Under the pieces are notes generated by a model. It did no database searches. It was given only the letters and a program-made list of their open reading frames with translations, and was not told the DNA's origin. Shown in pieces: positions 7,085-13,974 of a stretch of DNA of 64,000 nucleotides (the stretch's first letter is position 1; the number at the start of each line of letters is the position of its first letter). This DNA comes from Candidatus Aenigmatarchaeota archaeon. GTDB lineage: Archaea > Aenigmatarchaeota > Aenigmatarchaeia > Aenigmatarchaeales > JACQIB01. The position numbers and the translations under genes were made by a program. The stretch covers positions 94,001 through 158,000 of the forward strand of contig JACQIB010000001.1 of NCBI GenBank assembly GCA_016198755.1, given 5' to 3'.

Positions 7085-7564
7085 ATGAAAACTGATTTGG
7101 TAGAAATAGAAACCCCAAAAGACTGCAACTGTATTTTGCTGACTTCCCACTTTATAAAAACAGTGGAGGATTTATACGAAACCCTTGTGCAGGCAGTTCC
7201 AGGAATAAAATTTGGTCTGGCTTTCTGCGAAGCCTCTGGAAAATGTTTAATTAGAAAGGCAGGAACAGACACAGAGCTTGTTTCCGCAGCTGTGCGTGCA
7301 GCAGAGAAACTTTCAGCTGGGCATTCTGCTATAATTTTCCTAAAATCATACCCAGTTAATGTTCTAAATGCTATAAAGCAGGTTTCAGAAGTTTGCACAA
7401 TCCATGCTGCAACAGCAAATGCTCTGAGAATTGTGATTGCTGACGATGGGAAAGGAAGAGGAATTCTGGGAGTTATTGATGGGGAGAAACCCAAAGGAAC
7501 AGAGAACGAAGCAGATGAAAAAGACAGGAAAGACTTCTTAAGGAAAATAGGATACAAGCTCTAG
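7085..7564 (+). CDS. Adenosine-specific kinase (archaeal Adenosine_kin family)
   Basis: The 159-residue protein matches the archaeal adenosine-specific kinase family (COG1839) from end to end. Recognisable segments are SHFIKTVEDLYETL near residues 21-34, GIKFGLAFCEASGK near 40-53, NVLNAIKQVSEVCTIHAATAN near 92-112 and GRGILGVIDG near 123-132. The C-terminus RKIGYKL is also typical. The family is structurally distinct from PfkB kinases and is reported to phosphorylate adenosine; its physiological role is uncertain. ATG 7085 is the natural start. tRNA-Gly follows 30 bases downstream. Confidence 0.9.
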   Translation: MKTDLVEIETPKDCNCILLTSHFIKTVEDLYETLVQAVPGIKFGLAFCEASGKCLIRKAGTDTELVSAAVRAAEKLSAGHSAIIFLKSYPVNVLNAIKQVSEVCTIHAATANALRIVIADDGKGRGILGVIDGEKPKGTENEADEKDRKDFLRKIGYKL

Positions 7565-7594
7565 GTTTTTAAAAGCTCCCTGCCAATTAAAACA

Positions 7595-7717
7595 GCGCCG
7601 ATAGTCTAGTGGTAGGACCTCAGCCTTCCAAGCAGAAACCTCAGTGAGTTTCTGCACATCCGGCAATCCCGGTGTAGAAAGCTGATGACCAGGGTTCAAA
7701 TCCCTGTCGGCGCACCA
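7595..7717 (+). tRNA. tRNA-Gly(TCC) with intron
   Basis: The acceptor stem GCGCCGA pairs with TCGGCGC, then A and encoded CCA. The D-stem is GTC/GAC, the anticodon stem TCAGC/GCTGA, and the anticodon TCC is at 7627-7629. A 49-nt intron (7631-7679) at 37/38 contains a GCAGAAA/TTTCTGC hairpin. Its central helix CTTC/GTAG has one mismatch. The T-arm CAGGG-TTCAAAT-CCCTG is uninterrupted. Confidence 0.95.
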
Positions 7718-7740
7718 GTTTTATTATTTAGAATTAACAA

Positions 7741-8604
7741 TTAATAAATGTGTTTAGCAAGTTCTGCTTTCAAACAGTTATCAGGATCTTCCGCGCCTTT
7801 ATTTTCTAACATTTGTATAAGAAAGGAATTATACTGACCACGATGGTTTATACGAATATCCATTCCTTTCGAATGTTCGAAATCATTAATTTTAACTACA
7901 ACTTCTCCCGGTACATTATGTTTATGACCCCAACCTGTATGATCTAATCCACCTTGACAGAAACCTCCCTCGTTAGGAACAAAAGACAATATATTTCCTT
8001 CTTTTTGTGGAACATTAACAGGCGGCGGAGATTCAACAGGTGCTGGTATTTCAATGGGGTGCTGTTCTGGAAGCTGTGGTAGATATTCAGCATGTTGAAC
8101 AACACCACCAGTATTTAGATGCACCGCGCTCTGGGCTCCATTTCCTCCTGTTATCAAATCATGAACATAGGAAGGCAAATCTGCAACATTCCAATGGCCA
8201 CCAAATATTCCTCTAAGAACGTAAATTCCGCCTACAAAGGCAAGTGGCATAATAGCTACTTTCAAAGCCCCACGTCTCCTGCTCCTATTAACTGTGGCTA
8301 CTTCAACTTCAACAGGTTTCCAGAGCTCCTTTTCCATAGCAGCGTACCTTTTATCCAGAGGCCTTAGATTATCAGGTTCAATGCCAACATTGGGTAGCCC
8401 ACAAACCTTAACAGGAGCTGGCAAATCTTCGATAGAATCCTCTTCAAATTCTCTAACTTTTCTATACCTTACTGTTGGAGACCTTAATCCCAACTTTTGC
8501 TCCATCTCTACATATCTCTTTTCCAGCTCTTTTACAGCTGTATTCACGGCAACCCCAGTTTTCGGGTCTACATCCCATACAGATGGTATGCCACCATTAT
8601 CCAT
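7741..8604 (-). CDS. Hypothetical single-pass membrane protein with repeated KRY motif
   Basis: This 287-residue orphan starts at ATG 8604. Two related short helices, LEKRYVEMEQKL and LDKRYAAMEKEL, lie about 55 residues apart in the N-terminal cytosolic part. A basic RSRRRG segment precedes one transmembrane helix (about residues 112-128). The C-terminal half is Pro-rich and then contains a His/Gly/Cys-bearing domain (GGFCQGGLDHTGWGHKHN) that would lie outside the cell. I cannot assign a function. Its promoter lies just upstream at 8605-8660, between this gene and the PadR gene transcribed in the same direction. Confidence 0.6.
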   Translation of the reverse strand: MDNGGIPSVWDVDPKTGVAVNTAVKELEKRYVEMEQKLGLRSPTVRYRKVREFEEDSIEDLPAPVKVCGLPNVGIEPDNLRPLDKRYAAMEKELWKPVEVEVATVNRSRRRGALKVAIMPLAFVGGIYVLRGIFGGHWNVADLPSYVHDLITGGNGAQSAVHLNTGGVVQHAEYLPQLPEQHPIEIPAPVESPPPVNVPQKEGNILSFVPNEGGFCQGGLDHTGWGHKHNVPGEVVVKINDFEHSKGMDIRINHRGQYNSFLIQMLENKGAEDPDNCLKAELAKHIY

Positions 8605-8665
8605 ATACAAACTATGAAAACAAACCTTTATAAGGTATACTCATTTTGTTCGGAAAGAACTAAAT

Positions 8666-8968
8666 TCAATCCTTAAACACATCTCCAAAGCACTTGCAGA
8701 AATATTCTTTTGTGTATTTGGCGGTTTTGTGCCCTTCTGGAGTCAGGGAATATACAATTATTTTACCTTTCTTCTCCCCCTTAATGAGTCCATTTTTCTT
8801 CAGTTCTTTCAAAGCAGGATAAAGAGTACCGGCTTTTGGTTTTATTCCCCTTCTTTTTTCAAGTTCCGCTGCAATTTCTTCCCCATACATTGGCTTCTTT
8901 GAAAGTAGGAACAGTATCAAAAAAGAGAGCATACCCCTCATATCACAGCCAAATTTTTCTATATACAT
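8666..8968 (-). CDS. PadR-family winged-helix transcriptional regulator
   Basis: The 100-residue protein is a minimal PadR regulator. MRGMLSFLILFLLSKKPMYGEEIAAEL is followed by the recognition segment PKAGTLYPALKELKKNGLI, then a wing GKIIVYSLTPEGHK. There is no ligand domain beyond the C-terminal helix. PadR proteins repress as dimers at palindromes, and two TATAGG...CCTATA palindromes occupy the divergent intergenic region between this gene and rnp4. It therefore probably controls itself and perhaps the downstream rnp4-rps19e block. The inducing signal is unknown; one Cys near the N-terminus and two near the C-terminus could sense metal or redox state. Confidence 0.85.
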   Translation of the reverse strand: MYIEKFGCDMRGMLSFLILFLLSKKPMYGEEIAAELEKRRGIKPKAGTLYPALKELKKNGLIKGEKKGKIIVYSLTPEGHKTAKYTKEYFCKCFGDVFKD

Positions 8969-8974
8969 ACAACG

Positions 8975-8990
8975 TATAGGTTATCCTATA
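8975..8990. promoter_or_regulatory. PadR operator-like palindrome
   Basis: TATAGG-TTAT-CCTATA is an interrupted palindrome seven bases upstream of the padR start codon. It shares arms with the element at 9014-9043, so it is a candidate autoregulatory site. Confidence 0.55.
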
Positions 8991-9013
8991 TATTTAAATA
9001 CAGGGGAAGCATA

Positions 9014-9043
9014 TATAGGATATCCAATATTGGACAACCTATA
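9014..9043. promoter_or_regulatory. 30-bp inverted repeat, PadR operator-like, before rnp4
   Basis: The outer arms TATAGG and CCTATA match the 8975 element, and the centre TCCAATATTGGA is a perfect 12-bp palindrome. The repeat ends three bases before the Shine-Dalgarno GGAGGTGAT (9046-9054) of the rnp4 frame, so a bound dimer would block transcription or initiation. Confidence 0.55.
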
Positions 9044-9065
9044 ATGGAGGTGATGTGAATGATAA

Positions 9066-9440
9066 ATGGCCCATGTTGCTAAAAACCTGAGTAGTTGCAG
9101 TGGGCAGTGTTTTAAAGAGCTGCCCACGCACTATTTCTATATGTCAAAATACTTCCGCAAGAAAAAAAGTCTGGAAAGGGAAACCCGTATAGCCAAAGAA
9201 AGGGTGGCTATATTGAAAGAAAGGATTGAAAGGGAACCTGAAAGTGCATTTGCAAAATCCTATACAAAAACCCTGCTGAAAATATCAAAAAAATACAGAA
9301 TCAGGCTTCCAGCAGGTTTTTTGAGCAGACTCTGCAGGGATTGTAATAATTACAGGGTTCTTGGAAAAACAGCCAAAATAAGGATTTTTAAGGGAAAACG
9401 CATAGTGATATGTAATTGTGGGAGAAAGGAGAAAGCTTAA
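9066..9440 (+). CDS. rnp4: RNase P protein component 4 (Rpp21/Rpr2 homologue)
   Basis: Rnp4 is the zinc-ribbon protein of archaeal RNase P and pairs with Rnp1 (Rpp29) on the specificity side of the RNA. Residues about 35-75 form the expected helical pair (ERETRIAKERVAILKERI). KKYRIRLPAGFLSRLCRDC leads to Cys90 and Cys93, and ICNCG gives Cys116 and Cys118. The homologous core begins near MSKYFRKKK at 9141. I chose ATG 9066 because a strong GGAGGTGAT lies 11 bases upstream and no ribosome site precedes 9141. That leaves an unusual 25-residue N-terminal extension containing CSGQC. It heads a run of translation genes. Confidence 0.85.
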   Translation: MAHVAKNLSSCSGQCFKELPTHYFYMSKYFRKKKSLERETRIAKERVAILKERIEREPESAFAKSYTKTLLKISKKYRIRLPAGFLSRLCRDCNNYRVLGKTAKIRIFKGKRIVICNCGRKEKA

Positions 9441-9472
9441 AAACCTTCTACCCATAGTAAAGGGGGATTATT

Positions 9473-9895
9473 ATGACTCAGATAATGGCATTGGAGCCTG
9501 GAAAACTTTTAGGAGCTGTAAAGGAAGAGCTGAAAAAGAGAGGAGAAATAAAGCCTCACCCAGCCTCTATATTTACAAAAGCAGGGGTTTCAAATGAAAG
9601 ACCTCCAACTCAGCCAGATTTTTGGTTTATACGCTCAGCAGCACTTTTAAGGAAACTCTACATTGCTGATGGTCCGGTTGGTGTGGAAAGATTGCGCACA
9701 GCTTTTGGAGGAAGGAAAAGGATGGGACATGCAGGTGCACACCACAGGAAATCCGGAGGAAAATATATCAGATTGATGCTGCAGCAGCTGGAAGCAGCAG
9801 GCTTTGTTGCAAAAACAGAAAAGCCAAAAAAAGGGAGGATTTTAACTCCTGCTGGAAGGAAGTTCCTTGATGGAGTTGCAAAGGGGCTGAAGTAA
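9473..9895 (+). CDS. rps19e: 30S ribosomal protein S19e
   Basis: This 140-residue S19e is an archaeal/eukaryal small-subunit head protein needed for late 18S/16S maturation. Family hallmarks are PDFWFIRSAALLRKLYIADGPVGVERLRTAFGGRKRMGHAGAHHRKSGGKYIRLMLQQLEAAGFV in outline, with the RxGxHH and SGGxIR blocks clearly present around residues 75-100. ATG 9473 is preceded by a GGGGG ribosome site. The stop is immediately followed by the start of the PDCD5-like gene, the standard archaeal order S19e-PDCD5-L39e-L31e-aIF6. Confidence 0.96.
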   Translation: MTQIMALEPGKLLGAVKEELKKRGEIKPHPASIFTKAGVSNERPPTQPDFWFIRSAALLRKLYIADGPVGVERLRTAFGGRKRMGHAGAHHRKSGGKYIRLMLQQLEAAGFVAKTEKPKKGRILTPAGRKFLDGVAKGLK

Positions 9896-10153
9896 ATGGG
9901 AGAAGATGCAATGCAGGCAGCCCAGATGGAGGCTGCAAAAAAAGTAATAATATCAAAGATACTGGACAAGGCAGCAGCAGAAAGGTTGGGAAGAGTAAGG
10001 CTTGCAAATGCAATGCTTGCCTCCCAATTGGAACTATACCTGATACAACTTTATCAATCAGGGCAGATGAAGGAAACAATAGATGATGAAAAGTTAAAGC
10101 AGATACTGGGGCTTTTAACAGAAACAAAAAAGACAAGGATAATGAGAAGATAA
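9896..10153 (+). CDS. PDCD5-like DNA-binding protein
   Basis: The 85-residue helical protein is the archaeal homologue of human PDCD5 (TFAR19). It has AAERLGRVRLANAMLASQLELYLIQLYQSGQ in the middle and the C-terminal LLTETKKTRIMRR tail that is diagnostic. Archaeal members bind double-stranded DNA and neighbour ribosomal genes; the cellular role is not settled. ATG 9896 abuts the S19e stop with no gap, and L39e starts three bases after its own stop, so it is translated within the ribosomal operon. It is slightly shorter at the N-terminus than many homologues (about 110 residues). Confidence 0.92.
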   Translation: MGEDAMQAAQMEAAKKVIISKILDKAAAERLGRVRLANAMLASQLELYLIQLYQSGQMKETIDDEKLKQILGLLTETKKTRIMRR

Positions 10154-10155
10154 AA

Positions 10156-10323
10156 ATGGGAGCAATACAACACAAAGCAAAGAAGCTGAGAATGATAGCT
10201 GCTGCTAAGAGAAAAGGAGCCCCCCGCTGGGCAGATCTTAAAAAATACAATAAAAGGGCACGCTCCCGCAGGATAAGAGTTTATGAAACAAAACACTGGA
10301 GAAGGGGAAGGCTGAAGTTATAA
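10156..10323 (+). CDS. rpl39e: 50S ribosomal protein L39e
   Basis: A 55-residue, very basic protein. It has the L39e pattern HKAKKLRMIAAAKRKGAPRW followed by NKRARSRRIRVYETKHWRRGRLKL. L39e lies in the wall of the ribosomal exit tunnel. It is only slightly longer than the usual 50-52 residues. ATG 10156 follows the PDCD5 stop by two bases and the L31e gene begins ten bases after its stop. Confidence 0.95.
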   Translation: MGAIQHKAKKLRMIAAAKRKGAPRWADLKKYNKRARSRRIRVYETKHWRRGRLKL

Positions 10324-10333
10324 AGTGATAAAA

Positions 10334-10840
10334 ATGGCAGAAGAAAAGAAGGAAGAGAAGATTTTCACAATACCTCTGCGCAAAGCCTATGAGACGGCTA
10401 GAACAAGGAGAACAGCGAAAGCCTCAAGGCTTGTAAGAGAGTTCCTTGAAAAACATTTGAAAGTTGAAGATGTAAAGATAGGGCCTTCAATAAATCATTC
10501 TCTCTGGTCACGCGGAATCCAAAAACCCCCTCACTCTATTCGTGTACATGTACTGAAAGAGGACAAGACTGTTTATGCAGAGCTTCTCGGGATTGAAATA
10601 AAGAAGCCTTCTTTAAAGGAAAAGGAGGAAAAAGAAAAGAAAAAGGCTGAGAAAGAGAAGAAAATCAAGGAAGACAGGAAAGAGAGAAAGAAGATGACAA
10701 TTCAGGAGGAAATTAAGAATGAGTCTGGTGCAGCTCCAGTTTCTACAGAAGCTATAGCAAAGGAAGAGGCAAAGGTTGAAGCTGGAATAGAAAAGCTGGA
10801 AAAAGAGCAAAAGTCTGCAGAAAGGGAAAGCCCAAAGTGA
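10334..10840 (+). CDS. rpl31e: 50S ribosomal protein L31e with charged C-terminal extension
   Basis: Residues 1-90 match L31e: KIFTIPLRKAYETARTRRTAKASRLVREFLEKHLK, then IGPSINHSLWSRGIQKPPHSIRVHV. L31e lies at the tunnel exit, where nascent-chain factors dock. The protein continues with about 75 residues of Lys/Glu-rich sequence, predicted coiled or disordered, that ordinary L31e lacks. I chose ATG 10334 over GTG 10325. The stop TGA overlaps the GTG start of aIF6, indicating coupling. Confidence 0.93.
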   Translation: MAEEKKEEKIFTIPLRKAYETARTRRTAKASRLVREFLEKHLKVEDVKIGPSINHSLWSRGIQKPPHSIRVHVLKEDKTVYAELLGIEIKKPSLKEKEEKEKKKAEKEKKIKEDRKERKKMTIQEEIKNESGAAPVSTEAIAKEEAKVEAGIEKLEKEQKSAERESPK

Positions 10841-11505
10841 GCTCCATGCCTTTCAAATTTCCGCGAATGAACTTTTCAGGAGACCATAATTTAGGTTTGT
10901 ATGGCTTTGCAACAGAATCCTATTGTTTACTCGGATTTTCAGATGCAGCAAAACCAGTCTCTTCAGCCCTTAAAGTTCCTGTTATAACTTCCACACTTTT
11001 TGGCACAGAGTTATGCGGTGTTTTTGCTGCAGGCAATGATAATGGCATTATTTTAACTCCAATGATTGAGAAGGAGGAGATAGCCAGCTTAAAAACCTCC
11101 CTAAAAAACCTAAACGTTCTTATTTTAGACACAAAATATACAGCAATAGGAAACCTTATTCTAACAAACAATAAAGGCTGTATTATTTCCCCCCTTCTCT
11201 CCCAGCACAGGAAAGAGATAGAAGAGTGTTTGGGGGTTCCAGTTGAATCAGGAAAAATAGGCGGGTTTGAAACAGTTGGCTCAGCAGCCTTAACAACAGA
11301 AAAAGGCTGTTTAACAACAAATACAGCTACTGAAGAAGAGCTGAAATGGATAGAATCTGTTTTAAAGGTAAAAACAGACCTTGGAACAGTTAGCCGCGGC
11401 AGCCCATTTATCCACTCAGCCCTTATAGTAAACAGTTTAGCAGCAATTTGTTCAGAGTCCTGTACAGGTCCTGAATTAGGAAGGATAGGTGAAGTCTTTG
11501 AGTAA
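10837..11505 (+). CDS. eif6: Translation initiation factor aIF6
   Basis: aIF6 binds L14/L24 on the large subunit and keeps subunits apart until ribosome maturation or recycling. The 222-residue protein has the pentein propeller layout with repeated blocks: VPVITSTLFGTELCGVFAAGNDNGIILTP in the second blade region, LVSPLLSQ-like ISPLLSQHRKEIEE, and a GSAALTTEKGCLTT blade. It starts at GTG 10837 inside the L31e stop. The gene overlaps the prefoldin-alpha region downstream. In most archaea rpl18a (LX) lies between aIF6 and prefoldin; here it is missing. Confidence 0.95.
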   Translation: MSSMPFKFPRMNFSGDHNLGLYGFATESYCLLGFSDAAKPVSSALKVPVITSTLFGTELCGVFAAGNDNGIILTPMIEKEEIASLKTSLKNLNVLILDTKYTAIGNLILTNNKGCIISPLLSQHRKEIEECLGVPVESGKIGGFETVGSAALTTEKGCLTTNTATEEELKWIESVLKVKTDLGTVSRGSPFIHSALIVNSLAAICSESCTGPELGRIGEVFE

Positions 11506-11536
11506 GCTTATAAACTTGAAAGAGAAAGTAGTGAAA

Positions 11537-11962
11537 ATGCCAGATAAGAAATCATCTGAAGAGGATATGAACAGAAAGGTTATGCAGGCCCAAATTCTCC
11601 AAGCCAATTTACAAATGCTTAGGGAACGTGCACAGAAGATTGTTGAGCATTATCAGGAACTAGATAATACAAAAAGAGCTCTTGAAGATCTTGGAAAAAC
11701 AAAAAATTCTGAGGCGCTGGTTCCGGTTGGCTCAGGTTCCTATGTTAAAGGGTCGGTTTCTGACACAAGCAAGGTTATTGTAAGCATTGGTGCAAATATA
11801 GCAGTTAAAAAATCAGGTGCAGATGCTGTAAAGCTTATGGAAGAAAGGATGGACGAGGCACAAAGAATTCTCGGGGAGATAGTTGAGCAGGAACAGTCCC
11901 TTGCAGCTCAGCTACAAAGGCTGCAGCCAGAGCTGCAGGATATGGCTTCCCAGGGCAACTAG
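11537..11962 (+). CDS. pfdA: Prefoldin alpha subunit
   Basis: This 141-residue protein is the alpha subunit of the hexameric jellyfish-shaped chaperone that hands nascent chains to the thermosome. A long N-terminal helix (NRKVMQAQILQANLQMLRERAQKIVEHYQELDNTKRALEDL) is followed by the beta-hairpin core (EALVPVGSGSYVKGSV and KVIVSIGANIAVKKS). A second long helix ends the chain, the classic alpha-type topology. ATG 11537 is chosen because residues before it are not prefoldin-like. It lies between aIF6 and ftsY as in many archaea. Confidence 0.93.
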   Translation: MPDKKSSEEDMNRKVMQAQILQANLQMLRERAQKIVEHYQELDNTKRALEDLGKTKNSEALVPVGSGSYVKGSVSDTSKVIVSIGANIAVKKSGADAVKLMEERMDEAQRILGEIVEQEQSLAAQLQRLQPELQDMASQGN

Positions 11963-12040
11963 TTAGATAACCATTTATGAAAAAGCAGAAGGCTGCTTGA
12001 ACAACCCAGATTTAAGAATGTTCCCTTCCATACCTAAAAG

Positions 12041-13393
12041 ATGTTCAGTTTCCTAAAAAAGAAGCTAAAGGAGGGTGTTGAGAAACTCTCTTCTGCCCTA
12101 TCTAGCAAGCCTGATGCAGAGGAAAAGCCTGCAGAACCTATACCAGTTCCTTTAGAACACTCCGTTTTACAGGAGCCTTTCCCAGAGCCAGAAAAGGAAG
12201 AAGTTTCAGTTTCTCCAGAACATCTGAAAACAGTTGATGAAAAGAAAGAAGAAGCAGTTCCCGTACCTTTGCAAGAAGAAAGAAAACCTGCAGAGGCTGT
12301 TGAAGAACTAAAAGAAAAAGAAGAGGGCCCTGTTCCTACAATTCCAGAAGAAACTCCCCTCCCAGAGAAACCCGAGGAAGAACTTCCAAAACCTGTTAAA
12401 CCTATAGAGGAAAAGACAGAACCGGAAATACTGAAAAAAGAAATTAAACTAGAAAAGAAAATCCTGCGCGAGGAAAAGAAAATAGAAACAGAGCTGCAAA
12501 GTGGAAAAGAGAAAAAAACAGGTTTTCTTGAGAAGCTGAAAAAGGCAGTAAAGGAAAAGGAGATAGAAGAGCAGGATATTACGCCTATATTAATAGAGCT
12601 GGAGACAGACCTGCTGGAAAGTGATGTTGCTTTAGAGGTTACGGAAAAGATTGTTTCCAGCCTGAAAAAAGACCTTTTAGGCAAAAGCATAAAGCGCTCC
12701 GAGGATTTAGAAGCTCTGATAAAGAAAAGCCTAAAGAAAAGCATTCTGGAAGTTCTTTCTGTCCCGTCAATCAGCATAGAACAATTGGCAAAGCAAAAGA
12801 AACCTCTAAAGATAGTGTTTTTGGGCTTTAACGGTGCTGGGAAAACCACATCCATTGCAAGGCTGGCTCACTACCTGAAAAACAAAGGCTTTTCCACAAT
12901 ACTGGCTGCAGCAGACACATGGAGAGCAGCCAGTATAGAACAGTTAGAGGAACATGCTGCGCGGCTTGAAGTTCCAATTGTTAAGCACAAATACCAGTCA
13001 GACCCTGCAGCAGTTATTTTCGATACAATTAAAGCAGCAGAAAGCAGGGGAATAGACATTGTGCTTGCAGATACAGCTGGCCGCTCTCAAGCAAACACAA
13101 ACCTTATGGACGAACTGAAGAAAATAATCCGTGTAAACAAGCCGGATTTGAAGATTTTGGTTATAGATGCTCTCACAGGAAACGATTCTGTGGAACAGGC
13201 AAAGCTTTTCAATGAGGCAGTTGGAGTTGATGGAATTATAGTTACAAAGGCAGATGTGTACGAGAAAGGCGGGGCTTTGCTCTCAGCAGTCCACTCAATA
13301 AAGAAACCAATCCTGTTTATAGGCGTTGGCCAAGAGTACGGAGACTTTAAGCCCTTTGTTGCTGAAGAAGTTGTGGAAAGCCTTCTTTCATAA
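12041..13393 (+). CDS. ftsY: Signal recognition particle receptor FtsY
   Basis: FtsY is the SRP receptor GTPase that docks ribosome-nascent chains to the translocon. The first 150 residues or so form an acidic Pro/Glu-rich tail, typical for membrane association, followed by the helical N domain. The G domain shows GFNGAGKTT (G1, about 263-271), ADTWRAASIEQLEEHA (G2), DTAGRSQANTNLMDEL (G3), TKAD (G4) and FIGVGQEYGDFKPF at the end. At 450 residues it is longer than many archaeal FtsY because of the acidic tail. The partner SRP54 lies 1.7 kb downstream on the same strand. Confidence 0.96.
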   Translation: MFSFLKKKLKEGVEKLSSALSSKPDAEEKPAEPIPVPLEHSVLQEPFPEPEKEEVSVSPEHLKTVDEKKEEAVPVPLQEERKPAEAVEELKEKEEGPVPTIPEETPLPEKPEEELPKPVKPIEEKTEPEILKKEIKLEKKILREEKKIETELQSGKEKKTGFLEKLKKAVKEKEIEEQDITPILIELETDLLESDVALEVTEKIVSSLKKDLLGKSIKRSEDLEALIKKSLKKSILEVLSVPSISIEQLAKQKKPLKIVFLGFNGAGKTTSIARLAHYLKNKGFSTILAAADTWRAASIEQLEEHAARLEVPIVKHKYQSDPAAVIFDTIKAAESRGIDIVLADTAGRSQANTNLMDELKKIIRVNKPDLKILVIDALTGNDSVEQAKLFNEAVGVDGIIVTKADVYEKGGALLSAVHSIKKPILFIGVGQEYGDFKPFVAEEVVESLLS

Positions 13394-13425
13394 TTGTTTT
13401 TATTCTCCCTCACCCAACAACCCCT

Positions 13426-13971
13426 ATGAAAAAGCCCTATTCAATTATTGTAGGCAGATTCCAGCCTTTTCATTTAGGCCATTTGCAGGCTGTTCTATTA
13501 GCTAGTAAAAAGTACAGGAAAGTGGGTATAGGAATTTTCCATCCTTCCTTTGGAAAGCCAAATAAAACCAAAGTTTTCATGCCTCATGCTTTTGACAAGG
13601 AATGTAATCCATTCCCCTATTCTTTAGTAAAGAAAATAGTTTTCGCAGCTCTAAAGGAAGCAAAAATCCACAATTTTGTGCTGTTCAAGTTTTACCCTAC
13701 AATGGTCTATCCATTCTCAAAATTCAAGCAAAACCTGCCATTTCCCTTAAAGAACTCAGAGTTTTTTATAGCCAAAAAGGGGGGCTCAAACAAAGTTATG
13801 AAAAGAATACTGGAAGCAGGTGGAACCTACAGAACCCACAGTATTTTTAAAACAGGCTCCCGCACGATAAACGGTACAGAAATCCGCAGGCTTTATTTCT
13901 CCAATAATAAAAAGTGGGAAAAGCAGGTTCCGCCAGCAGTAAGGAAAATATTGCTTAACTGGAGAAAATAA
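13426..13971 (+). CDS. Nicotinamide-nucleotide adenylyltransferase-like protein
   Basis: This 181-residue nucleotidyltransferase belongs to the archaeal NMNAT (NadM) superfamily. IIVGRFQPFHLGHLQAVLLA carries the HxGH-type motif (HLGH, residues about 17-20), and INGTEIRRLYF near the C-terminus corresponds to the ISGTxIR motif. The middle (PSFGKPNKTKVFMPHAFDKECNPFPYSL) diverges from canonical NadM, so the substrate may not be NMN. NAD synthesis from ATP and NMN is the best guess. The gene stands between ftsY and a convergent epimerase. Confidence 0.8.
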   Translation: MKKPYSIIVGRFQPFHLGHLQAVLLASKKYRKVGIGIFHPSFGKPNKTKVFMPHAFDKECNPFPYSLVKKIVFAALKEAKIHNFVLFKFYPTMVYPFSKFKQNLPFPLKNSEFFIAKKGGSNKVMKRILEAGGTYRTHSIFKTGSRTINGTEIRRLYFSNNKKWEKQVPPAVRKILLNWRK

Positions 13972-13974
13972 CTA

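Noticed and set aside
9100..9127. Hairpin GTGGGCAG/CTGCCCAC as a transcription terminator
   Set aside because: No T-run follows it and the strong ribosome site and rnp4 frame continue through it.
11983..11998. AAGCAG-AAGG-CTGCTT hairpin between prefoldin alpha and ftsY as a regulatory RNA
   Set aside because: It is short, lacks a T-run or conserved motif, and may simply mark the spacer before the ftsY promoter.
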